The notes under the pieces were generated by a model, which saw only the letters and a list, made by a program, of their open reading frames with translations, searched no databases and was not told the origin of the DNA. From Microcaldota archaeon (GTDB taxonomy: Archaea; Micrarchaeota; Micrarchaeia; Micrarchaeales; Micrarchaeaceae), in the NCBI GenBank assembly GCA_030039935.1, contig JASHUQ010000066.1:1-9153 (forward strand): a stretch of 9,153 bases of DNA. Reading direction: 5' to 3'. How positions within the stretch are numbered: position 1 is the stretch's first letter; every line of letters begins with the position of its first letter. Of the stretch, positions 1-6,790 are shown piece by piece. The translations under genes and the position numbers were made by a program.

Positions 1-321
1 GGGCAAATACTGAGTCCGAATACAACGCTAACAATAATAGTGCCTTCTGGTTCGAAAATAACAAAAGTGTTTCCAGTGCCAGACCTTCCAGTTAATGCCG
101 CTTCGAGCAACTATACAAACGAAACGCAATTATCATGGCTGTATCAGGAACCATTGTCTCAATTCACGCTTGACTATGTTGTAAGGCAGAGCATACAAAA
201 CGAGGTACTATCGTTCTTCAGCACCGCATATTCTGATCTAGGAATCTATACATATCTAATAATCGCAATAATAATAGCGCTGTTCATATTCTACACGTAC
301 TACAAGACAATAGAAAGATAG
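1..321 (+). CDS. C-terminal part of a membrane-anchored surface protein (5' end outside window)
   Basis: Reading frame 1 is open from the first base to the TAG at 319-321, so this is the last 106 residues of a longer protein; the GTG at 40 is probably an internal valine and not a start. A hydrophobic helix of about 20 residues (window residues 81-101, rich in Ile, Ala and Tyr) sits near the end and is followed by a short charged tail, KTIER. The part before it is polar and Ser/Thr/Asn-rich, with three N-glycosylation-type sequons (NTT at 7-9, NYT at 37-39, NET at 40-42). This fits an extracellular domain held by a single C-terminal membrane anchor with the tail in the cytoplasm. The family is not recognisable from this fragment. 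The stop overlaps the first possible start of pheS by one base, so the two are probably co-transcribed. A surface protein fused into a tRNA-synthetase operon has no obvious functional link. Confidence 0.72.
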   Translation, partial: GQILSPNTTLTIIVPSGSKITKVFPVPDLPVNAASSNYTNETQLSWLYQEPLSQFTLDYVVRQSIQNEVLSFFSTAYSDLGIYTYLIIAIIIALFIFYTYYKTIER

Positions 322-1799
322 TGATCTTTTTGCACGAATATGATAAGAAAATCCTTTCATTCATCTCAAGAAACAAAAGCGCAACCATACAAGACATAGA
401 AAAGAACCTCGGAATAGAGCCAAGCGCGGTTTCCTCAGTAATCGAGCGGCTCGCTTCTCAGGATGCTATTGAAGTATCTAAACAAGAGGAATATGCGATT
501 AAGATAACAGACGAAGGGAAGGAATACCTGAATAGCGGGTTTCCGGAAGAGGTACTGATAAAAGAGATAAAGCATATTGGAGGCAACAGAGACCTTTCAC
601 TGATTATAGGAAACATAGCTGTGAGCTGGGCAAAAAAGAACCGCTGGATAGAGATAAAAGATGGAAAGGCAAGGCTTACAAAAGAGGGAGAAAAAATATC
701 AAACAGTTTTGAATACAAACCAAGAGAACTCCTCAAAACAATAGCAGAATCTCCCAAGCAGGGCTATGCGACAATAGTAAAGGAGAGAAGAGATGAGATA
801 GATGTTCTTGTTAAGAGAAACATAATTGAGATAAAACAGCACAATGTTGTAAAAGAGATAAGCATAACAAAAAAGGGAATTGCGCTTCTTTCAAGTGAGG
901 AAAAAGGAATAGGGCAGCTTACAAGGGATGCAATAACAAGTGAAAAATGGAGGAAAGAGGGATTCAGGCAATATAACATAAGCGCTGAAACAGAGAAGAT
1001 ATATCCTGCAAGGATGCACCCACTGCACGAATTCCTCAACTACATAAGAGATATATGGGTTGGAATGGGATTCACTGAGGTGTCTGGCCCGATAGTAGAG
1101 TCTGCATTCTGGAGCTTCGACGCACTGTTCTCACCGCAGGATCATCCAACAAGGGACATGCAGGACACATTCTTCCTTTCAAACCCAAGAACAATAGACA
1201 TAGATGATGTTGCATTGCTGAATAGGGTAAAAGAGAAGCATGAAAAGGGATGGGGAGACACATGGAAGGAAGAGATTGCAAAGCAGAGCGTTCTAAGGAC
1301 ACATACAACAAGCGTAACAGCCCATTATATGAAAAAATTCGGGAATGCGGCAAAGGGCGACTATCCAATAAAGCTATTTTCTATAGGAAGGGCATTCAGG
1401 AACGAGAGCATAGACTACAAGCATCTTGCAGAGTTCTACCAGACGGATGGGATTGTTATAGGCGACAACCTTACCCTTGCAAACCTCATGTACATAATGA
1501 AGAGCTTTTACAAGAATCTTGGCATAAAAGCGGAGTTCATGCCAAGCTATTTCCCATTCGTGGAGCCTGGACTTCAGGTCTACTACTATGACGAAAAGAA
1601 AAAAGACACGATAGAGCTGAACGGAGCAGGAATAATAAGGAAGGAGATAACAGATGCAATGGGAACGAACAAGACGATACTCGCATGGGGCATAGGCCTT
1701 GAAAGGCCGATGTTCAACTTCATGAAAATGGATTCTATAGTTGAACTATACAAGAACGACATTGGATGGTTGAGAAACAGGGAGGAACTGAAACTTTGA
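321..1799 (+). CDS. pheS: Phenylalanyl-tRNA synthetase alpha subunit (archaeal type)
   Basis: Catalytic subunit of the cytosolic alpha2beta2 class II synthetase that activates phenylalanine with ATP and transfers it to tRNA-Phe. Residues 1 to about 200 form winged-helix-like DNA/RNA-binding modules with repeated 'T-x-x-G' turns (TDEGKEYL near 63-70, TKEGEK at 120-125, TKKGIALL at 183-190), as in archaeal and eukaryotic alpha subunits. The catalytic core follows: motif 1 region with HPLHEFLNYIRD from 233, the hallmark QDHPTRDMQDTF from 273, motif 2 FRNE at 359-362 and motif 3 GIGLERP at 457-463. The length of 492 is normal for the family. The start is uncertain: GTG at 321 overlaps the preceding stop, but TTG at 330 lies 3 bases after GTGATC, which could pair with the 16S rRNA 3' end. 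Starting at TTG would remove only three residues. pheT follows after 7 bases. Confidence 0.97.
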   Translation: MIFLHEYDKKILSFISRNKSATIQDIEKNLGIEPSAVSSVIERLASQDAIEVSKQEEYAIKITDEGKEYLNSGFPEEVLIKEIKHIGGNRDLSLIIGNIAVSWAKKNRWIEIKDGKARLTKEGEKISNSFEYKPRELLKTIAESPKQGYATIVKERRDEIDVLVKRNIIEIKQHNVVKEISITKKGIALLSSEEKGIGQLTRDAITSEKWRKEGFRQYNISAETEKIYPARMHPLHEFLNYIRDIWVGMGFTEVSGPIVESAFWSFDALFSPQDHPTRDMQDTFFLSNPRTIDIDDVALLNRVKEKHEKGWGDTWKEEIAKQSVLRTHTTSVTAHYMKKFGNAAKGDYPIKLFSIGRAFRNESIDYKHLAEFYQTDGIVIGDNLTLANLMYIMKSFYKNLGIKAEFMPSYFPFVEPGLQVYYYDEKKKDTIELNGAGIIRKEITDAMGTNKTILAWGIGLERPMFNFMKMDSIVELYKNDIGWLRNREELKL

Positions 1800-1806
1800 T
1801 GGTTAT

Positions 1807-3447
1807 ATGGCTGTTGTATCATTCGCTCTTAGGGATTTCATTGAGTATGGATTCGATGAGATGAAGCTAAGGGAAATTATTCCAAAACTTGGAATGGAAA
1901 TCGAGTCAATAAAGGACAAAGAGCTTTCCATAGACATTACGCCGAACCGGCCGGATCTTCTTGATTTTGTCGGAATTGCCAGAGCAATTGGATGTTTCTC
2001 AAAGCCAAAGGAGCAGCCAGTATACAGAATCAATGGAGAAAGCGGGATAGAAGTAAAGGTTGGAAGTGCCGTAAAAGATATTAGGCCATACGCATCATGC
2101 TTTGTTGTAAAGAAGGCAAACCTGAAATCAGATAGGCTAAAGAACCTCATAAACTTCACGGAAAAGCTAGCATCAACATATGGAAGGAAGAGGAAGAAGA
2201 TGGCGATAGGATTGCATAACCTCGACGCAATAAGCGGGAAAGCGCTCATTTATGATGCAGCAGCAGAAAAGAGGTTCGTTCCCCTAGGATTCAAGAAAAG
2301 CATGGACTTCAATGAGATAATGAAAAAGCACGACAAGGGAATAGAATACTCTGATTTTGCAGAGTTCAAGAAAAACCCAGTGTATCCATATCTTGAAGAC
2401 AGCGAGAAGGTACTTGCAATGATACCAATAACCAATTCAGAAGCCACAAAGGTAACAGAGTCTACAAAGAGCCTTCTCGTCTTTGTTGATGGAACATCAG
2501 AGAAAATAGTAAAGCAAGTCGCAGACATGCTGGCATGCTCTTTCATTGACTCCAATGCAGAGGTATACAGCTGCAGAGTGAAATACGCGAAGCAAGCGCA
2601 CACATTCCCAGAACTTTCTTATCAAGAAATAAAGGTTAGATGTTCGAGAGCGGAGGGAACGATAGGAATAGAAATGGAAAACAGCCAGACTGCATTGTAT
2701 GCAAGAAAAATGGGATACAATGCGGAAAGATTTGCAGATTACCTAAATGTAAAGGTTCAACCTTACAGGGTTGATGTGCTCAATGAACAAGACGTTATCG
2801 AAGATATAGCGATGGCGTACGGCTATGACAGAATAGCTCCGGTTCCAGTGGTGGGCCATTCCGCTGGCTCTGAAGAAGATACTACAAAAAGGAATGAGAG
2901 AATGTCAATGCTTATGCTCGGCCTTGGATTCACGGAAGCAATGAACATGTACCTTACAAACGAGAAAAACAACTTTGACAACATGAACAGGAAATATGAT
3001 AAGAAAAGTGTACTAAGCCTAATGAACTCAAAGACTGAGTTCATATCAATATTAAGAACCAGCGTGCTCCCCTCGCTTCTATCAAACCTTTCATATTCAT
3101 TCAAGGAAAAGATGCCGCAACGTCTCTTCGAAATAGGTTTTGTGTTTGCAATGAAAGAAAAGGTAAAGGAGGGAATAAACCTTGCATTTGTGAGCGAGCA
3201 CGCAAAGGCCAATTTCTCTGAAGCGAAGAGCTATGTTGAATCGATATTCTCTGGAACCGGTTTCAAAATAAGCGAGCACAAGGACCCATCGTTCATTGAT
3301 GGAAGGTGCGCAAGCGTAAGTGTGGATGGTAAAACAGTTGGGGTATTCGGCGAAATACATCCGAGCGTTCTGAAAAACTTCAAGCTAGAAGAGCCGGTTG
3401 TTGCCGCTGAGATAATACTAGATGAAAATATTGTGTATGGAGTATGA
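1807..3447 (+). CDS. pheT: Phenylalanyl-tRNA synthetase beta subunit (archaeal type)
   Basis: Non-catalytic and editing subunit that pairs with PheS. At 546 residues it has the short archaeal/eukaryotic architecture, lacking the N-terminal tRNA-binding (EMAP-like) and C-terminal anticodon-binding domains of the roughly 800-residue bacterial form. An N-terminal domain carries the signature DITPNRPDLLDFVGIARAIG (43-62). The B3/B4 editing region follows at about 95-245, including GLHNLDAISG. The B5 domain spans about 270-345 and has RVDVLNEQDVIEDIAMAYGY (321-340). A class II synthetase-like fold runs to the end, with LRTSVLPSLLSNL (416-428), RLFEIGFVF (439-447) and FGEIHPSVLKNF (514-525). ATG at 1807 is the only start after an in-frame stop at 1789. 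The nearest GGAGG (1781-1785) is too far upstream to be a standard ribosome binding site, so translation may depend on reinitiation after pheS. The stop overlaps the next start as ATGA. Confidence 0.96.
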   Translation: MAVVSFALRDFIEYGFDEMKLREIIPKLGMEIESIKDKELSIDITPNRPDLLDFVGIARAIGCFSKPKEQPVYRINGESGIEVKVGSAVKDIRPYASCFVVKKANLKSDRLKNLINFTEKLASTYGRKRKKMAIGLHNLDAISGKALIYDAAAEKRFVPLGFKKSMDFNEIMKKHDKGIEYSDFAEFKKNPVYPYLEDSEKVLAMIPITNSEATKVTESTKSLLVFVDGTSEKIVKQVADMLACSFIDSNAEVYSCRVKYAKQAHTFPELSYQEIKVRCSRAEGTIGIEMENSQTALYARKMGYNAERFADYLNVKVQPYRVDVLNEQDVIEDIAMAYGYDRIAPVPVVGHSAGSEEDTTKRNERMSMLMLGLGFTEAMNMYLTNEKNNFDNMNRKYDKKSVLSLMNSKTEFISILRTSVLPSLLSNLSYSFKEKMPQRLFEIGFVFAMKEKVKEGINLAFVSEHAKANFSEAKSYVESIFSGTGFKISEHKDPSFIDGRCASVSVDGKTVGVFGEIHPSVLKNFKLEEPVVAAEIILDENIVYGV

Positions 3448-3884
3448 AAAGATACAATGCAAACAATTTGCTTGTCTTGTTTGGCGGAACAGCAATAGTA
3501 ATCGCTGCAGTATTTGGATACATCTACCCCGCGATTTTGGCAACTCCGCTGAACAATAATGGAATAACCTGCCTTGCAATAATAAATGTAATAAAAGTAA
3601 ACCCTCTTCAAGGCGAAATCCTGCTGCTTGGCATCCTCATAATAATAGCATCGTATTTCAAAAAAGCGAGAATTGCCCAGATTGCTACAATCATACTCCC
3701 GATTATTGCTATGGTTATAGCACTACCATTCTACCTTATTCCGCAATACCATTTTCCTATAGAAGACTGCATCAACATCTACAGCATACAGCCTTATTCG
3801 GTAGGAATATGCTTTGCACTTCTTGTCGCTGGAATAGCTTTATCGATATTCGGAAGTGTTGTGCTTCTTAGGAAAAGAGCATAA
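3444..3884 (+). CDS. Small four-helix membrane protein of unknown function
   Basis: A 146-residue hydrophobic protein with four predicted membrane helices at about 8-33, 55-72, 78-100 and 117-141. Positive charges lie at the N terminus (KR), between helices 2 and 3 (FKKAR, 72-76) and at the C terminus (RKR). The positive-inside rule therefore puts both ends in the cytoplasm and the two longer loops outside. Each outer loop contains one cysteine, C43 and C109, which could form a disulfide; a third, C123, is inside helix 4. There is no CxxC, so a VKOR or DsbB role is not supported, and I recognise no family. The ATG overlaps the pheT stop as ATGA, which implies translational coupling at the end of the pheST operon. 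The stop is 2 bases from the end of the convergent gene on the other strand. Confidence 0.8.
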   Translation: MKRYNANNLLVLFGGTAIVIAAVFGYIYPAILATPLNNNGITCLAIINVIKVNPLQGEILLLGILIIIASYFKKARIAQIATIILPIIAMVIALPFYLIPQYHFPIEDCINIYSIQPYSVGICFALLVAGIALSIFGSVVLLRKRA

Positions 3885-3886
3885 CC

Positions 3887-4597
3887 TTATACTCCGTGGA
3901 ACCAGAATCCCTTCTCGTTCTTCTTTCCTTTTGGACCCCTGTTCCTTCCCAGTATCTTGTCTGCTATGCTTCTCTTTGCCTCTACCTTGTTAGGATTCCT
4001 CTGTTCTTCTATGCTTTGAAGGTAGTCATCCTGCCAAGTGTGGAACTTCTCGAGCTTTTCCTTGTTCCACTTATCTGTTTTCTCTTTGTACTCATCCTTC
4101 ATCTTTTCCCATTCTTCTTTTGTGTATCCATATGGGGCATGCTCCCTTATTTGAGGAGAGAAATAAGCGTAATTGTAGAACTCCTTTGTGTAGTCATAGT
4201 CTCTTTCTTCTATAGCGCCTGTGTCAACATGGACCCCCTCTTTTGCAAGGTAGCCTATTATGTCCTGCTGGCTCATCTGCTCTCTCCTGTTCTTCGCTCC
4301 AGTAGGATTGTACATTATGATTATTCTTTTTCTTGCAAAGTTTACCGTAGCCTTTATTATGGGTTCAAGAAGATGTAGCCTGTATTGAAGCCTTGCCGCA
4401 TGTTGAGGGTCTATCATCTCCTTTTGGCTTATGTTGGAAAAAGTTACCTGTTTTACCATCTTGTAAGGCATCCTGTATTTCTCTCCATCCTTTTCTGTTA
4501 CCCATTCCTCATCTGTTGATACCCCCAGCTTTTTCTCCCTCTCTAAGTCTTGCTGGTACTTGCTTCCTCCATCGTTTGGGTCGTCTCTTCTGTCCAT
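3887..4597 (-). CDS. HMA-like ferredoxin-fold protein without metal-binding cysteines, partner of Tes-like radical SAM protein
   Basis: A soluble 236-residue protein, second gene of the minus-strand operon, starting 25 bases after the stop of the radical SAM gene. ATG at 4597 is the first start after an in-frame stop (TAA, 4612-4610). Residues about 48-125 read as a beta-alpha-beta-beta-alpha-beta unit: KQVTFSNI strand, helix 63-79, ATVNFARKRIIIMYNP hairpin (83-98), helix 109-120, HVD strand. The spacing and the 'xPIIKATVNFARKRIIIMYNP' pattern resemble heavy-metal-associated (HMA) domains. However, the CxxC site is replaced by a Ser/Ile/Asp stretch and the whole protein has no cysteine, so it cannot bind metal in the HMA way. 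Residues 158-200 form a highly charged helix, probably a coiled coil, and the last 30 residues are basic and glycine-rich. The fold call is inferred by eye. The operon suggests work with the lipid synthase, perhaps as a protein-interaction module. Confidence 0.68.
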   Translation of the reverse strand: MDRRDDPNDGGSKYQQDLEREKKLGVSTDEEWVTEKDGEKYRMPYKMVKQVTFSNISQKEMIDPQHAARLQYRLHLLEPIIKATVNFARKRIIIMYNPTGAKNRREQMSQQDIIGYLAKEGVHVDTGAIEERDYDYTKEFYNYAYFSPQIREHAPYGYTKEEWEKMKDEYKEKTDKWNKEKLEKFHTWQDDYLQSIEEQRNPNKVEAKRSIADKILGRNRGPKGKKNEKGFWFHGV

Positions 4598-4622
4598 CTT
4601 AAAGCCTTTTTAGCATTAGAAA

Positions 4623-6692
4623 TCAGCAGTCGCATGAGCCTCCGCAACCGCAGCCAGATGATCCTTCCATATGTTCTCCTTCGCTCTCTCTTCCGCAGCC
4701 GCATGACCCGCCGTTTCCGCAACCGCATGAGTCTTCTTTAGCAGATTCCTCTTGCTTTGGAGCGATTATGTGCTTTGGAATTGGTGCCGTTACTGTTTGT
4801 GTTGTGCTGTGCTGGCCCTTTGCCTCTACAACAACCTGCTGTGCGATCTTCTCGTTTGCAAAGTTGTAGACTCCTTTTCCTCCATTTGCTGGTAGTGCAA
4901 AGTAGTCAGTCATTTGAGTGTACGTTTTTATGTATTCTGGACGAGCCTCAAGCTCCTTTATATTTCTTATGTACTTGTCTTTTGGATATACCCATCCTGG
5001 ATGGGTGTTTTCCCATTCAGTTGCTGGTATGCTGTACTGCCTTTGTATTTTATCCCTGTACATTTCTGGAAATACATTGAATGAGCAGAATGGAAGCACC
5101 TCTCCGTTTGGCTGCGCATAGTGTATGTCGCATTTCTCAACTCTATGTATATCATAAGTGTATTCATCTTGAAAATGCATCATTCCGATGAATATGCTTT
5201 TCATTTGGAGGTTGCCCATAGACTGGAAGTTGTGCTTTAATAGTATTGACAAAAGCAGCTTTGAGAAGTTTACTGATTTCGGCTGGTTCTGCTTGTCTAT
5301 GAATTTATTAAGGCTTACAAGAGTCTTTAATGCGATAAGCCTTCTTTCCAGCTTGCTCTTTCCTCCCATTTCATCTACAGCCCTTTGAAGATGCTCCAAA
5401 AGTCCTGCAGCATCAACGAACTTTGTAAGAGGCACAATCTTGTTGTCCTTGTCAATGAAGAGATAGCTGCCAGCACCGCATGCAAAGTGTATTGAAAGAT
5501 CGTATTTGTATTCTCCTGTTAGCGCTTCAATGAACTTGTTGATTCCTCCAACATAAGGAACAGAGAACCACGCGTCCTTTCCAATTACTCCATTTGTCTG
5601 CTGCTCTATCAGCTTTATTGCTCCAGGAATTGTTATCCTTTGCTTTTCTCTTAGTCTTGAAGGCATTCTTCCTACCAATGAAACAGGCTGGAAGTTTATT
5701 GCCCTTACAATGTCTGAGTTGTTCAGCGCAAAGTTTATCATTGCTCCGAGTTCATGGTCGTTTATTGTCCTTATTACTGTTGGAACAAGCACTATTCCTA
5801 TGCCCGCCTTTCTTGCAGCATCAAGTGCAAGCGGAGCCTCCCAGTGGTTCTTCGGGTTTGCCCTCTTGCTCACTCCGTCAAAGCTCATGTAAAGCGTGCT
5901 TACTCCCGCGTGTCTAAGCTTCACTGCCATTTCTGGATCCAATCCAAGGTTTATTCCTGTTGTGTTGAGCTGTATCTGGTCAAAGCCAGCCTCCTTTGCC
6001 TTTTGAACAATTTCGATTATCTTTGGGTGCATAGTTGGCTCTCCTCCAGTTATCTGAAGAGCATTTGCAGGAATAGGCTTCTGTGCTCTAAGATTTCTGA
6101 ATATCTTGTAGAGCTCTGCAACGCTCGGCTCATAGATTGATTCTCCTTCTTTTGCATAGAAGAAGCAGTACCAGCATGAAAGATGGCACCTGTTTGTTAC
6201 AACAACATTGGCAAGACCAGTATGAGACTTGTGCCTTTCGCACATGCCGCAATCGAACGGGCAATTTGCCCCTTTTGTGTCATTAATATAATTAGGATTG
6301 TCGAATCCCCTTCCATAGTAGTTGTACCTCTTCATTTTCATGTACATATCGTAGTCTTCCCAATACTTCTCTATTGTCCAGTTGTGCTCAGGGCAATATT
6401 TCCTTATCATTACGTTTTCTCCATCCTTGTATATTGTTCCATTAATGATAAGTTTGCAATCAGGGCAAACTGTCATTGTCTTCTCTATTACTGGCATCTT
6501 TTCAAGCTCTTCCATGGATCTGTGATAAACCGCAAGTATTGGATCCAATGAGTCTTTCTTAGAGTCATCAACCTTTGACTCTGGTCTTATGTTGTTAATA
6601 TTACTAATAAGGTTCTGGTCTATCTGAACCTCTACCTCTAGATCTGAAGGCTTTGCAGCCCCTGGGTTACCTTGATTTGGCATTCGTATCAC
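4623..6692 (-). CDS. tes: Radical SAM protein of the tetraether lipid synthase (Tes) family with a Gly/Cys-rich tail
   Basis: Probable tetraether synthase, which uses S-adenosylmethionine radicals to join the ends of isoprenoid lipid chains and make membrane-spanning lipids at the cell membrane. The radical SAM cluster motif is CHLSCWYC (C169, C173, C176; CX3CX2C), with GGEP at 216-219. An N-terminal rubredoxin-like knuckle (C76, C79, C100, perhaps H103) and CPFDCGMCERH (C144, C148, C151) match the extra metal sites known in the MJ0619/Tes family. C405, C521 (CDIHYAQPNGE) and C536 (LPFCSFN) are further likely ligands. At 689 residues it is clearly longer than typical members of roughly 500. 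The excess lies in a polar N-terminal leader (1 to about 65) and a linker plus tail (about 611-689) with eight cysteines. The start is either GTG 6692 or, I think more likely, ATG 6683 (MPNQGNPG). Closely related radical SAM methyltransferase-like families cannot be excluded by eye. Confidence 0.85.
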   Translation of the reverse strand: MIRMPNQGNPGAAKPSDLEVEVQIDQNLISNINNIRPESKVDDSKKDSLDPILAVYHRSMEELEKMPVIEKTMTVCPDCKLIINGTIYKDGENVMIRKYCPEHNWTIEKYWEDYDMYMKMKRYNYYGRGFDNPNYINDTKGANCPFDCGMCERHKSHTGLANVVVTNRCHLSCWYCFFYAKEGESIYEPSVAELYKIFRNLRAQKPIPANALQITGGEPTMHPKIIEIVQKAKEAGFDQIQLNTTGINLGLDPEMAVKLRHAGVSTLYMSFDGVSKRANPKNHWEAPLALDAARKAGIGIVLVPTVIRTINDHELGAMINFALNNSDIVRAINFQPVSLVGRMPSRLREKQRITIPGAIKLIEQQTNGVIGKDAWFSVPYVGGINKFIEALTGEYKYDLSIHFACGAGSYLFIDKDNKIVPLTKFVDAAGLLEHLQRAVDEMGGKSKLERRLIALKTLVSLNKFIDKQNQPKSVNFSKLLLSILLKHNFQSMGNLQMKSIFIGMMHFQDEYTYDIHRVEKCDIHYAQPNGEVLPFCSFNVFPEMYRDKIQRQYSIPATEWENTHPGWVYPKDKYIRNIKELEARPEYIKTYTQMTDYFALPANGGKGVYNFANEKIAQQVVVEAKGQHSTTQTVTAPIPKHIIAPKQEESAKEDSCGCGNGGSCGCGRESEGEHMEGSSGCGCGGSCDC
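4626..4727 (-). repeat. Gly/Cys tail repeats (four CxC pairs) at the end of the Tes-like protein
   Basis: Codons for residues 656-689 hold eight cysteines in four CxC pairs: CGC at 656-658, CGC at 664-666, CGC at 681-683 and CDC at 687-689. They form two clusters, each written roughly as CGCG-GGSC-xC, separated by a 14-residue acidic spacer that includes a histidine. Every cysteine codon is TGC, and the 7-mer TCATGCG recurs three times in the coding strand, as does TGCGG. This suggests expansion of a short unit by tandem duplication. The frame stays intact to the TGA. Such a density of CxC pairs is typical of soft-metal ligands (zinc, copper or iron-sulfur), but which metal, if any, cannot be told from sequence. 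Confidence 0.8.
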
Positions 6693-6719
6693 TTATTGTG
6701 AATTTAAGGGTATTCGAAA

Positions 6720-6736
6720 GTATTTAAAGACTTTCT
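6720..6736 (-). promoter_or_regulatory. Archaeal BRE/TATA promoter of the Tes-like operon
   Basis: Read on the minus strand, this is a purine-rich BRE-like AGAAAGT followed directly by TATA-like CTTTAAATAC (6729-6720). Taking the usual spacing of about 25 bases from the centre of the box, transcription would start near 6698. That gives a leader of only about 6 bases to GTG 6692 or 15 bases to ATG 6683. No Shine-Dalgarno sequence is visible before either codon, in line with a short-leader transcript. It lies inside the 98-base gap behind the 6791-7687 gene, so the lipid-synthase pair has its own promoter. Confidence 0.68.
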
Positions 6737-6790
6737 GAATAGAAGTTTACCTTCTTTCAAAAGTTGTCATGCAAGATTTCTAACATATTT

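Noticed and set aside
40..321. A complete 93-residue gene starting at GTG 40
   Set aside because: The same frame is open back to base 1 with compatible polar sequence, so the gene most likely starts upstream of the window.
1557..1590. Odd Phe-pocket segment in PheS (FPFVEPGLQ instead of the TEPS-E form)
   Set aside because: I recall VEPG-x-Q versions in functional enzymes of other lineages, and all other class II motifs are intact, so it is probably normal variation.
1803..2249. Minus-strand open frame of 148 codons opposite pheT
   Set aside because: It lies antisense to a clear, conserved pheT, has Phe/Ser/Ile-rich composition typical of antisense translation, and shows no motif.
3896..4378. 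Plus-strand open frame of 160 codons opposite the HMA-like gene
   Set aside because: Its Leu/Val/Cys/Phe-rich composition is what the reverse of a Glu/Lys-rich gene gives; the minus-strand gene has the operon context and a sensible fold.
3887..4597. Copper or zinc metallochaperone role for the HMA-like protein
   Set aside because: The CxxC metal site is absent and the protein contains no cysteine.
4543..4728. Frameshift or sequencing error producing the Cys-rich tail
   Set aside because: The tail continues the main frame to a TGA with consistent TGC and GGN codons, and the next gene follows at normal spacing.
6693..6790. Box C/D guide RNA or other small RNA in the 98-base gap (looked for because nop5 is nearby)
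   Set aside because: No RTGATGA and CTGA pair with suitable spacing is visible; the gap is explained by the promoter of the Tes-like operon.
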